64,000 nt of DNA from Ophioderma brevispina (lineage: Eukaryota > Echinodermata > Ophiuroidea > Amphilepidida > Ophiodermatidae): assembly GCA_023653785.1 (NCBI GenBank), contig JAMKCH010022213.1, positions 1 through 64,000 on the forward strand, read 5' to 3'. The translations under genes and the position numbers were made by a program. The notes under the pieces were generated by a model that was not told where the DNA came from, searched no databases, and was given only the letters and a program-made list of their open reading frames with translations. Shown piece by piece: positions 54,780 through 64,000 of this stretch. How positions within the stretch are numbered: position 1 is the stretch's first letter; every line of letters begins with the position of its first letter.

Positions 54780-56760
54780 GTGCACTCATCTTTAAAGCCT
54801 TCGTTTACAATGTTGTAATGGAAGGGATTGATGGGTAAGTTAATATGACATTTCACTGAATATTGGGAACTTGTTTGACGGAGAAAACCAGTGTAAAGCC
54901 ATCATCCCGTATGTAATTATACAACTGCAACTTCGTAATGAAGAGCTGACGTGACCTTGGTAAGAAGCCATCTACGGTCAAATCCTGTTGGATTCCTTTC
55001 AATGTTGTCAAATGTAGGGATTGTATGGTGTGAGGTCTCTATGAGGTGAATCTGTGTGTGGATTGGAAGGCTGCATCTCTACAGTTACCTCGCTAGCACA
55101 CATGTGAGACTGCACCCGGAAGGTGATGCCAGCTTACAGTGTGCTCATGAAGATGAGGACCTCTGCTGCTGTTGCCATGTGACCGTTCTCAAAGTCTTGC
55201 ATGGCAGGGTTAATATTCCAAGATCTCCAGGCATGCTTGTATTTTGTTGTTACAATCATGACAGAAATTACGCTGGATTGATTCGAGTTGTGTTATTGTA
55301 GTTCCTTGGCAGATTCTCTTCATATTTTGGTGTTTGAACTCGTCTTCTTCTGTGATAAATCTCTGCAATACTTGTTTCCAACCAATCTTTCCTTTTCTGG
55401 GGTCTCTGTTGGTGGTCTTGGGGTATGCTCAGGTTCTTTTTTTGATATGACTTGATCCGATTGGTTTTGAAATTTGGATGGGATCTGGTTGAACATGTCT
55501 GGTGCGTTTTGTGCAAAATCCATGCTATCTTGGAATAGAGACCACTATAAGAAAAGTGAGGACCAAGTAAGGCATTGTCCCAATGTAAAACCTATTGCAA
55601 AATTGTTTGTTCAACACAGGTTCAATGCAACCAATATAGCACTGACAAAGCACAGAAGGATCGTGAGTCGAATCTTGCTTTGCTGACATGTTCATTGTGT
55701 TTAATGTTTTTTAAATTTGTACTGAACTATGATAGGCTATTCACTGGCTTGGCCAAAGGCAATAATAATAATTCCACGAAGTCCCAACTAGCATTGTGAT
55801 TTAATAAGGTATCAGACATAAAAAAATAAATAGGTAAAAGCAGGAGGGGGAGTGGAGGAGGGAAGAAAGTAAGAGGGATCATGAGGGCGCGCTCTCTGCT
55901 TCGGGGGAAAAGGACGGATACAACGGGAGAGGGAAGGCCACCTCCTGAATGGGGGTGAAGTGGGGGAGAAGAGTAATACGAGAGGAGAAATGGAGGGACG
56001 CGGAAGGGAAAGGGGGAGGTTGGTAAAGGGTCAGGTGGGGCAGAGAAGAGGGAGGAGCGCATGGGGCAGCTCTTAGGGTGAAAAAGAGGGGGAGGGATAC
56101 GAGGGAGAGTAAATAAATAACGAGGGCGGGAGAAAGGTTAGGAGAAAGCAGGGAGCAGAGTAAAGGCAGGATGTCTCCTTCTCGCTGCGACGAAAACAAA
56201 AAGAAGGAGGTGAGATCGTAGGACCGGGGGCGTGTAAGAGCGGGGAAGGGGGCGACTAGGACAAAAATGGAAGCGTAAATCAAAAGTCACTGAGAGTGAA
56301 ACGGGACGGAAGATGGACAAAGGCGGGAAGGGAAGAGGGAACAAGAGGAGATGATGGTGGGGTGGTAGGGAGGGACAGGAAGAATGGACGGGAGGGACAA
56401 AAATAGAAAGAACCAAAGATGAATAGGAGAATCACCAGAAGAGAGAAGGAGGAGTGCAGGTGTGAAGCGTAATAAGGCAGGGGGCAAGAATGGGAGGCGG
56501 GCTAAGAAAGAAAACGGACGAAAGTAAGAAGCAAAGCTCTTTCTCCGTCCCGTTATTTTTTGTACTCTTATAAGGTACCCTGACGGGTAGATTGAGGCAG
56601 TTAAAGAGATCAACTATTGCAATTGCAAAGATCACAAGCTGTGCAGCTCTCATTGCGATTGTACTGCAAAGGACTACCAGAATGAAAGTGTTACCAAGCA
56701 ACCCAGGCCATGCCATGAAACCACCAGAGAACAATACTAGTGTTAGGACTGTCTTGTTGG
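54780..56760 (-). pseudogene. GPCR copy A, broken and interrupted
   Basis: This is the paralogue of the 59.3-60.7 kb receptor. Recognisable blocks on the minus strand: TM1-TM2 at about 56570-56734 (GLLGNTFILVVLCST, then QLVIFAIAIVDLFNCLNLP), TM4 to third-loop sequence at about 55060-55720, and the TM6-TM7 and helix-8 region at about 54780-55010. About 745 bases of purine-rich sequence (55817-56562) replace a 40-base stretch between TM2 and TM3. Further indels break every long block, and the TM3 ERY block is damaged. No continuous receptor can be made from this copy as given. Confidence 0.8.
55817..56562. mobile_element. Purine-rich insertion inside GPCR copy A
   Basis: The sequence is about 745 bases, almost entirely A/G on the + strand (GGAGGGGGAGTGGAGGAGGG-like). 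It is absent from copy B, where about 40 bases link the same flanks (AAGGTAT and CTTATAAGGTACC). Both ends carry an AAAAAATAA-like run in inverted orientation, so it may be a mobile element with short inverted termini, but no clear target-site duplication is visible. The long Pro/Ser/Leu-rich frames on the minus strand are by-products of composition. Confidence 0.55.
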
Positions 56761-56844
56761 TAGAGTAATATTAGGAAAGGAGAATAACATTGTTGGAGAT
56801 ATTATTATTACACATTTCTAGTTGTGCTGATAATGATAGAGAGG

Positions 56845-57335
56845 CAATGCCAGAGTTGATCAATATTGCGTTGACTGATGGTAAAGTGGTAGATGCGTAG
56901 ATTTGGATCTATACTGAGTTGAAATTATATGTTTAAGGAGTGCATATTCAGAGTTAATCTATATTGCGTTGACTGATAGTAAAGTGGTGATGCGTAGCGT
57001 TGATCTATACTGAGTTGAAATTATGATGTTAAGGAAGTGATATTCAGAGTTGATCTATATTGCATTGACTGATAGTAAAGTGGTGATGCGTAGAGTTGAT
57101 CTATACTGAGTTGAAATTATGATGTTAAGGAAGTGATATTCAGAGTTCTACATAGCGTTGACATGATGGTAAAGTGGTGATGCGTAGAGTTGATCTAGTA
57201 CTGAGTGAAATTATGATGGTTAAGGAAGTGATATTCAGAGTTGATCTATATTGTGTTGACTGATGGTAAATTAAGTGATGCTTAGAGGTGATCTATACTA
57301 AGTTGAATGATGCGACGAAGTATTAACATATATAT
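56845..57335. repeat. 96-bp minisatellite upstream of GPCR copy A
   Basis: About five tandem units. Each contains GATGCGTAGAGTTGATCTAT, ACTGAGTTGAAATTATGATG and TTAAGGAAGTGATATTCAGA, then a second half starting again with GTTGATCTATATTGC, so each unit is a partly duplicated half-unit. It lies just 5' of the receptor start (minus strand). Confidence 0.85.
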
Positions 57336-58491
57336 GCAAGCTATTGATTAAAAAGAAATGCATTTAAAGTGAGACAATAAACAAAATGCTAAATCCTAAA
57401 AATGGGAAGACCCATTTTTGGTCTTGTATGAAAGAAAGCCATTGTTGTAAAAGTGAGACAATTTAAAAAAAGATGCCTAAAATCACTCATGCATAAATGT
57501 TTAAAAATGGTCACTAAGTCTTAATATAAAAATTGTACAGAAAATTTGACTTATGAAAATTGATAAATACCTCAAGCAAAATAACGTAAACCGGAATTCA
57601 TAACAAGTTGTTAATACTGTCTATCAAGATAACATGGATACAAATGATAATTTAAAAAAAGAAACAAAAATGAACTATTTATTTGAGCTCAAACCACAAT
57701 TAAAGGTGGGTGACCGATCAACAATCCGTCCCCACTTGATCCCATCAAAATGGAGATTTGGTATAGAAGAAAGTTAATAGTGTTCGTAGTACCCCAGGGA
57801 AATTTCAGGCCCAGGAATGTTTCCTTTTTGCTGTTAGTAACATAAATATCTCCAAATGAGGTCCGACCACATGAATTAACAATATGTTTTATGGGCTAAT
57901 TTATTTGCTTCACTAGGACGGACCGATTAACTCAAAATTTGTTTCAGATGTTTGGTGGCGGTGCTTCCGTTGATGTTGATGGAGAATTCGAATTTTACCC
58001 CCTGGCTTGAAAAGCAGAAGGGGGATTATGCTATAGTCAAGGCGGGGCGGGTCCACACAATCTTGTGAACGCGATAACATGAGACCCATAAGGTTCTGGT
58101 GATTGTAAACTTGGTGTGGTGGGATCGGACTGTCATGCCCTTCATCTGATTAGATTATGGGCGTGGAATATGCTAATTAGGTACCTAAATTTGCTAAGTA
58201 AGGCGTTAATTTGGGTTGGTATTTTTACCCAAAAAGCTTGTGAACAAATATCTGAAGATCCATAAGTCCGATTTTGATTTGAACTTGGTTGGAGGGGTGG
58301 GGAATCATACTCTCGCGCTGTGTTATGGTTGTGGCGCATGATATGCTAATTAAATAGCTAATTTGCATATTTATGGCTAAATTTGGGTATTTTCACCAAA
58401 AACCTTGTGAACAAACTGTCTGAAGATCCATAAGTCCGATGTTATTGATGTGAAACTGGATGGAGGGGTGGGACTCATGGTACTCTCGGGC

Positions 58492-59180
58492 TGATTAGGT
58501 TTAAGGTGGGTTTTGTCCGGGTTTAACGGGGTTGTCCGTGTTTAAGGGGGGTGGTGGTACGGGGTTTTAAGGGGCTGTGTTGGCTTTAAGGGGGGGGTGG
58601 TCCGGGTTTAAGGGGGGTTGTCCGCTTTATTTAAGGGGGTTGTTTGGTTTAAGGGGATGTTGGGGTTGAAGGGTGGGTGTACGGGTGTTTTTTTAAAGGG
58701 GGTTGTCGGGTTTTTTGAAGAGGGGGTTTTGTCTGGGCTTAAGGGGGCTTGTTGTGGTTTTAAGTGGGTTGCACGAGTTTATTTAAGGGTGGTTGTTCCG
58801 GTTTAAGGGGGGGTGTTGGGTTTAAGGGGATTTTGGGTTTAGGGGGGGTTTTGGGGTTTTTTTAAGGGGTTTTTGTGGCACAGAATACGCGTATGCATGC
58901 GAATACATGCGCTCATGCGTGTATCGCCGCATGGGTGTAGCATTGCGCGGACTTTTGCAGTGGGTTTGTCCGGGTTTGGTTAAGGGGGGTTGTGCTGGGC
59001 TTAAGGGGGGATGGTTGGGGTTAAGGGGGGTTGTCGGGGTTTTTTTAAAGGGGTTGTCCGGGTTTAGGGGGGTTTGTCTGGGCTTCAGGGGGCTTGTTGT
59101 GGTAAGGTGGGTTGCACGAGTTTAAGGGGGCTGTCCAGGTTGTTAAGGGGGGTGGTTGTTGGGTTTAAGGGGATTTTAAG
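58492..59180 (+). repeat. G-rich minisatellite, copy B
   Basis: Same 17-21-base GGGTTTAAGGGGGG unit as copy A, with the corresponding ATGC-rich island at about 58876-58960. It sits directly 3' of GPCR copy B. Unit lengths are noisy (runs of T from 3 to 7), as expected of long-read sequence in homopolymers. Confidence 0.9.
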
Positions 59181-59329
59181 GGCAGAATGGGGTAACTTTA
59201 GAAACATAACTTGTTACAAAATAAGGAAAAATCACAAGGGTGGGTAATGACATTTGCAGCTGATTATTTAAAAATTTGGAAACGCTCCCGCCAGGGGGAC
59301 TTAGCGGTCTGAAACCGCGACTGTATTTT

Positions 59330-59643
59330 TTTGAATTGGGTATTTGCTGGGCATGTAATTCTAAAACATCGGCATCAAGTGGAGAGTTGTACTTTCCCGC
59401 AAAGCTGTGAATCATCTTTTAAAGCCTCGTGACAATGTTGTAAATGAAGGGATTGATGGCGTACTTAAGTATGACAATTCACTTAATAGTGGGACTTTGT
59501 TTGACGAGAGAAAACAGTGATAACAGCCACTCACCCGTTAGTGTAATGATACAAAATGACTCGTAATGAAGAGCATGACCGGGACCTTGGAATAAGAAGC
59601 AATTACGGTCAATATGTTGGATTCCTTTCCATGTTGTCAAAGG
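59330..59643 (-). pseudogene. Frame-shifted TM6-TM7 and tail of GPCR copy B
   Basis: On the minus strand, downstream of the 367-codon stop, one frame reads ILTVIASYSKVPVMLFIT (TM6-like, with a proline), and a further frame reads VILKYAINPFIYNIV at about 59430-59475. NPFIY (59440-59454) fits the TM7 NPxxY motif and is followed by a helix-8-like segment and tail (SFAGKYNSPLDADVLEL, about 59355-59405). At least two indels are needed to join these to the upstream frame. The same segment in copy A is broken at different positions, which favours sequencing error or recent decay over an old pseudogene. Confidence 0.6.
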
Positions 59644-60747
59644 TTAGGGATTGTGGTGGTGAGCTCTAGTGAGGGAATCTGTGTGTGGTTGAAGGATGCT
59701 CTCTACAGTTACCTCCGCTAGCACCATGCTTGAGATTGCACCCGGAAGGTGATGCCAGCTTACAGTGTCTTCATGAAGATGAGGACCTGCTGCTGTTGCC
59801 ATGTGACCGTTCTCAAAGTCTTGCATGGCAGTTAATATTCCAAGATCTCCAGGCATGCTTGTATTTGGTAAATCAGGAAAGTACAGCTGGATTGATTCTA
59901 GTTGTGTTATTGTAGTGCCTTGCAGATTCTCTTCATATTGGTTTGACTCGTCATTCTTCATGTGATAAATCTCTGCAAGTACTTGTTTCCACCATCTTTC
60001 CTTTTCTGGGGTCTCTGTTGGTGGTTCTGGGGTATGCTCAGGTTCATTTTCTTGAGATTGACTTGGATCCGATTGGTTTTGAAAATTTGGATTTGGATCT
60101 GGTTGAACATGTCTGGTGCGTTTGTGCAAAATCCATGCTATCTTGGAATAGAGCACAACTATAAGAAAAGTGAGGACCAGTAAAGGCATTGTCCCAAATG
60201 TAAAACCTATTGCAAAATTGTTGTTCAACAAAGGTGCAATGGCAACCAATATAGCACTGACAAAGCACAGAAGGATCGTGAGTAGAATCTTGGCTTTGCT
60301 GACATGTTCATTGTTGTTTATGTTTTTTACTGCTTGATATCTTTCAATGGCTGCCAAAGCAAGTAATAATAATTCCACGTAAGTCCCAACTAGAATTGTG
60401 AATTTAATAAAGGTATACATAGCTAGGGAGAATAAATTGGTGTGGTATCTTATAAGGTACCTGAGCGGTAGATTGAGGCAGTTAAAGAGATCAACTATTG
60501 CAATTGCAAAGATCACAAGCTGTGCAGCTCTCATGCGATTTGTACTGCAAAGGACTACCAGAATGAAAGTGTTACCAAGCAACCCAGCAATGCCATTGAA
60601 ACCATACCAGAGAACAATACTAGTGTTAGGACTGTCTGTTGGTAGAGTAATATTAGGAAAGGAGAATAACATTGTTGGAGATGTTATACAGTTCTCTGAG
60701 TTGTCTGATAATGATAGAGAGGGGCCAATTGCATCAGAGTTGATCAA
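59644..60747 (-). CDS. Rhodopsin-class GPCR, intronless, copy B (TM1-TM5 intact)
   Basis: A 367-codon frame encodes a plasma-membrane receptor. The extracellular N-terminus has NIT and NTS glycosylation sites (residues 32 and 41). TM1 is about 44-68 with GN at 58-59. TM2 is 76-98 with the conserved Asp at 86. TM3 is 110-134, followed by ERY (135-137), a DRY variant. TM4 is 152-174 and has no Trp. TM5 is 180-207 with Pro188 and Tyr200. The second extracellular loop is only about 6-8 residues, and there is no cysteine at the top of TM3, so the usual disulfide is missing, as in melanocortin/EDG/cannabinoid-type receptors. A long third intracellular loop rich in Pro/Glu (about 208-360) follows. 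The frame stops before TM6, but TM6/TM7-like sequence continues downstream in shifted frames (59380-59643). The ligand is unknown. A minisatellite lies just upstream and a G-rich array downstream. Confidence 0.88.
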   Translation of the reverse strand: MINSDAIGPSLSLSDNSENCITSPTMLFSFPNITLPTDSPNTSIVLWYGFNGIAGLLGNTFILVVLCSTNRMRAAQLVIFAIAIVDLFNCLNLPLRYLIRYHTNLFSLAMYTFIKFTILVGTYVELLLLALAAIERYQAVKNINNNEHVSKAKILLTILLCFVSAILVAIAPLLNNNFAIGFTFGTMPLLVLTFLIVVLYSKIAWILHKRTRHVQPDPNPNFQNQSDPSQSQENEPEHTPEPPTETPEKERWWKQVLAEIYHMKNDESNQYEENLQGTTITQLESIQLYFPDLPNTSMPGDLGILTAMQDFENGHMATAAGPHLHEDTVSWHHLPGAISSMVLAEVTVESILQPHTDSLTRAHHHNP

Positions 60748-61225
60748 TATTGCGTGATGCTGGTAAAGTGGGATGCGTTAGAGTTGATCTATACTGAGTT
60801 GAAATTATGGATGTTAAGGAAGTGATATTCAGAGTTAATCTAATTGCGGTTGATTGATTTTGATAGTAAAGTGTGATGCGTAGAGTTGATATATATGAGT
60901 TTGAAGTTGAAATATATGATTAAGGAAGGAAGTGATATTCAGAGTTGATCGATAGTGCATTGACGGATAGTAAAGTGGTGATGCGTAGAGTTGATCTATA
61001 CTGAGTTGAAATTATGATTGTTAAGGAAGTGGATATCAGAGTTCTACATTGCGTTGACTGATGGTAAAGTGGTGATGCGTAGAGTTGATCTAGTACTGAG
61101 TGAAATTATGATGGTTAAGGAAGTGATATTCAGAGTTGATCTATATTGTGTTGACTGATGGTAAATAAAGTGATGCTGCTTAGAGGTGATTCATACTAAG
61201 TTGAATGATGCTGAAGAAGTGATTA
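60735..61225. repeat. 96-bp minisatellite upstream of GPCR copy B
   Basis: Same unit as 56845-57335 with about five copies. The first unit overlaps the receptor's initiator region (GAGTTGATCAATATTGCGT), so the first codons of the receptor are themselves the first repeat unit. Confidence 0.82.
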
Positions 61226-61514
61226 ACATATATATAGCAGCTATTGATTAAAGAAATGTGAAAATAGGACCTAACGCCTCACACACTCCTAAACAAGTAG
61301 ATACCAAAACAGCATTTTCAGACATTTTGGCCAAAATTATAATAATTAAAAAAAGGAAAATTAAAAAAATAATCGGACAGATTAAGTTTAACAATCAGGT
61401 TTTGATCAAGAAATGATAACGATTAAAAAAATAGTATATGCAATGAAGTTGATATTTAAACTAGTGTGTGTAAAATAACGTGTAAATAGGACATACAATG
61501 GCCCTTTCTGAACC

Positions 61515-63110
61515 CTGGGTTTTCTCTTTGGATACTTTGATTTCTCTTGAGAGATGGCTTAAAGATAAGTAAATCACTTGGTTTGTTAAGATTTCTCTGA
61601 GGGATGTCTTAAAGATGATGAGTAAAAATACAGGGTTAAGATTCTTGAGAGATGGCTTAAAGATGAGTAAATCACAGGTTAAGATTTCTTTTGAAGAGAT
61701 GGCTTAAAGTATGCGGTAAATAAAACAGGGTGAAGATTTCTCTTGAGAGATGGCTTCAAGAGAGTAAGTAAATAAACAGCTGAAGATTTCTCTTGGAGAT
61801 GGCTTAAAGATGAGTAAATCACAGGTAGATTTCCTCTTGAGAGGGGCTTTTACTGAGGAGTAAATCCACAGGTGAAGATTTTCTTGAGAGGTTGGGAGAT
61901 ACAAAGATGGTAAATCACAGGTTCAATTTTCTTGAGAAATGCGTAAAGATAAGTAAAGAACAGGTTAAGTTTCTCTTTATTGAGATGTGGCTTAAAGATG
62001 ATGAGAAAATTACAGGTTAAGATTTCTCTGGAGAGGATGGCTCTTAAAGATGGAGTAAATAACAGGTTAAGATTTATCTGAGAGATGGCTTCTTAAAGAT
62101 GAGTAAATCAAGGTTAAGGATTTTCTTGGGGAGATGGCGTGTCTTAAAGCATGAGTAAAAACAGCTTAAGATTTCTCTTGAGAGGTGGCTTAAAGATGAT
62201 GAGTTACTCACAGGTTAAGATTTCTCTTGAGTGATGGCTTAATTAAAAGATGATGAGTAATCACAGGTTCAGATTTCTCTTGAGAAATGGCTTAATAGAT
62301 AAGTAAACCTGGTTAAGATTCTCTTGAGAGATGGACTTAAAGATGAGTAAATCACAGGTAAGATTTCTGCTTGAGTGATGGCTTAAAGATGATGGTAAAT
62401 CACAGGTTAAGATTTCTCATTGAGAACGGCTTCTTAAAGATAAGTAAATCACAGGTTAAGATTTTTTGAGAGATGGCTTAAAGATGATGTAAATAACAGC
62501 TTAAGATTTCTCCTGAGCAGGTGGCTTAAAGATGAGAGTTAATCACAGGTTAAGATTTCTCTTGAGTGATGGCTTAAAGATGATGAGGTAAATCACAGGT
62601 TCAGATTTCCTCTTGAGAATGGCTTAAAGATAAGAAATCCCTGGTTAAGATTTCTCTTGAGAGATGGCTTAAAGATGAGTAAATCACAAGGTTAAGCTTT
62701 CTCATTGAGTGTGGCTTAAAGATGACTGATTCAATCACAGTTAAGATTTCTCTTGAGAAATTGGCTTAAAGATAAGATTAAAGTCACAGGTTAAGATTTC
62801 TCTTGAGAGATGGCTTTAAAAGATGAGTAAAGACAGCTCAGATTTGTCTTGAAAGGTGTCTTAAAGATGATTAGTTATTAATCCACAGTTCGTTAAGATT
62901 TCTCTTGAGAGGTGGCTTAAAGATGAGCAAGTCAACAGGTTAAGATTTTTCTTAGAAATGGCTTAAAGATGAGTAAATAACAGGTTACGATTCTCTTGAG
63001 AGATGGCTTAAAGATGAGTAAATAACAGTTACCGATTTCTCTGAGAGATGCTTAAAGATGAGTAAAATAACGTTAAGATTTCTCTTGAGGAGATGTTTAA
63101 AGTTGACTAA
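61515..63110. repeat. 46-bp minisatellite, about 35 units
   Basis: Tandem array of units with consensus blocks GATTTCTCTTGAGAGATGGC, TTAAAGATGAGTAAATCACA and GGTTAA. Units vary between GAGTAAATCACAGG, GATGAGTAAATAACAGG and AAGTAAATC forms. About 1.6 kb in all. It has no coding potential. Confidence 0.93.
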
Positions 63111-63269
63111 GAAATCAAGTAAGGTAGTCAATATCAGCCAATCATTAGTTTGTGTCTTGTCATTAGAGTTGCTTGATGACATGGCAGCCTGTGTAGCTTC
63201 TATTGTTAAATGCTTAGTAGTCCAGTACATATAGTCAACACTACAAAATGGAGTTTTTGTTGTTTTCAG

Positions 63270-63343
63270 ATAGTCCAGCCATGGCTATGGATTTTCTTTT
63301 TCAGGAGATGAACACCCCTAAAATATGTGATCCTTTGAGTTAA
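63270..63343 (+). CDS. Weak candidate for TBPL1 terminal exon
   Basis: A pyrimidine-rich acceptor (TTTTTGTTGTTTTCAG) is followed by two bases plus 23 codons and TAA. The phase fits the preceding exon (phase 1) and the length is close to the 25-26 residues expected. The peptide SPAMAMDFLFQEM follows the hydrophobic pattern of the last TBPL1 helix (for example PNVKAVATAVEQI), but the conserved YP motif is absent and the intron would be 16.6 kb across the whole receptor duplication. It may be chance; the true last exon may be elsewhere or outside the window. Confidence 0.2.
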
Positions 63344-64000
63344 TTAGGTTTTTCTTATCAAGAGCTCATAGGAATAAGGGGGAATGAAATTAGTACAGCA
63401 GCACCAAGGTAGCAAATGAGTGTTCTGTTGAGGAGAAATAGTAACACTAGCCAAAAATAGTTCAACTTCTTGTAACAAGTTAATAAGTTAGAGATGAACC
63501 AGGAATAGAATATGTGATGGTGCACAAAGGTATAACACACATGTATTTCGTATGAGTTTCTCTTGGAAGATTGAGTTGGAGTGAACGAAAGAATCTTGAA
63601 ACTAGCAAAGTGTACAGGTTATACTTGTTGCAGGAAGCTCTCAGAGTAATGGAAGCCCTCATTGATGAGTTAGCTTGACCAGTTAGGGATGTGAGAGATA
63701 ATGCCACCAAATTGTCCTCTAGCAGCATGACAGTAATATGTCTAATCAACACTAGACATATACAATGCGTCATGTTTCATTGTTTCTAATGATGTTTGTA
63801 CAAAATCAGGGTTGAGTAAACTAAGGTGATAGAAAAACAAAGCAATTAGCGTGAGGGCCATTTTCTGAGAATGAGCTTGTTTGTTTAATATTATGGAATA
63901 TTTGATTAATCAAGGATTTGCAAAAACAGTTGATATAATTGTGACTACTTGTGTATGAAATATTTAGAGGTTCATTACCAATGCAGTTCTGTTAGGTTTG
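63344..64000. other. No gene recognised at the right edge
   Basis: Minus-strand frames of 60-97 codons here contain no motif I recognise. No tandem repeat was found. Confidence 0.4.

Larger units (their letters stand above)
52701..57350. repeat. Tandem duplication III, copy A (GPCR cassette)
   Basis: About 4.65 kb, colinear with 57351-61250. Both begin with AAAAAGAAATGC, followed by ATGGGAAGACC-type sequence. Order in each copy: AT-rich spacer, two CTAATTTGCAT-type direct repeats (53510-53840), G-rich array, antisense GPCR, 96-bp array. The junction lies in CTATTGATTAAAAAGAAATG. This copy is longer because of the purine-rich insertion. The copies differ by many small indels. Confidence 0.85.
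57351..61250. repeat. Tandem duplication III, copy B (GPCR cassette)
   Basis: About 3.9 kb, colinear with copy A but without the 745-base insertion. It ends with CAGCTATTGATTAAAGAAATG, the same sequence as the copy A/copy B junction. The receptor here is largely intact. Confidence 0.85.

Noticed and set aside
55727..56613. Several Pro/Ser/Leu-rich minus-strand frames of 90-134 codons
   Set aside because: They are translations of a purine-rich insertion with strong strand bias; such bias removes stop codons by composition.
53850..59180. Telomere or interstitial telomeric repeat
   Set aside because: GGGTTTAAGG resembles TTAGGG at first glance, but no true TTAGGG tandem run exists and unit length is 17-21 bases.
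1..64000. CRISPR arrays, operons, ribosome-binding sites, prokaryotic defence systems
   Set aside because: Spliced exons, LINEs, SINEs and DNA transposons show eukaryotic nuclear DNA; the tandem arrays lack repeat-spacer architecture.

Overview
The window is animal nuclear DNA: AT-rich, low in coding density, full of decayed transposable elements, minisatellites and spliced exons. The protein remnants (non-LTR retrotransposons, a Tc1/mariner-group transposase, a tRNA-derived SINE, an intronless rhodopsin-class receptor, a TBP-like factor with vertebrate-like intron positions) suggest a marine invertebrate, most likely a deuterostome such as a hemichordate, echinoderm or lancelet. That placement is inference. 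Several stretches differ from their neighbouring duplicate mainly by one-to-few-base indels, which suggests uncorrected long-read sequence and possibly artificial duplication.

The only well-supported host gene on the + strand is TBPL1 (TBP-like protein 1, also TRF2/TLF). Two exons are clear (42935-43038 and 46569-46663), one is probable (39894-39956), and one distant terminal exon is weak (63270-63343). Exons for the N-terminal half were not found. The introns hold an AGGTCA-rich repeat with seven perfect AGGTCAAAGGTCA direct repeats (41236-41568), tandem repeats (42696-42900, 43340-43735), a 2.7-kb reverse-oriented LINE (43770-46480), and a 362-bp MITE starting about 8 bases after a splice donor.

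Region by region: 1-11.5 kb holds MITEs and a tandem duplication (1326-5319 / 5321-11459) containing a long-terminal-inverted-repeat element; copy 2 carries an extra 2.3 kb with a LINE tail. 11.9-14.4 kb holds two non-autonomous DNA transposons, one with an exact 8-bp target-site duplication. 14.4-20 kb is mostly unannotatable. 20-22.5 kb has a SINE and a mariner-like transposase remnant. 28-29.4 kb has a LINE fragment beside a full-length foldback element. 30.6-33.5 kb is a decayed LINE on the minus strand. 36.8-46.7 kb is the TBPL1 locus. 47.3-51.9 kb is a second tandem duplication (SINE-like unit plus a 43-bp minisatellite). 52.7-61.2 kb is a third tandem duplication carrying an intronless GPCR on the minus strand: copy A (about 54.8-56.8 kb) is broken by a 745-bp purine-rich insertion, while copy B (59644-60747) keeps 367 codons through TM5 and then continues with TM6-TM7-like sequence out of frame. 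G-rich arrays lie 3' of each receptor copy and a 96-bp array lies 5' of each. 61.5-63.1 kb is a 46-bp minisatellite.

No operon-like or prokaryotic system is present. The most interesting content is the layered set of palindromic and inverted-repeat elements, the nuclear-receptor-like DR1 array inside TBPL1, and the duplicated receptor cassette with its flanking arrays.
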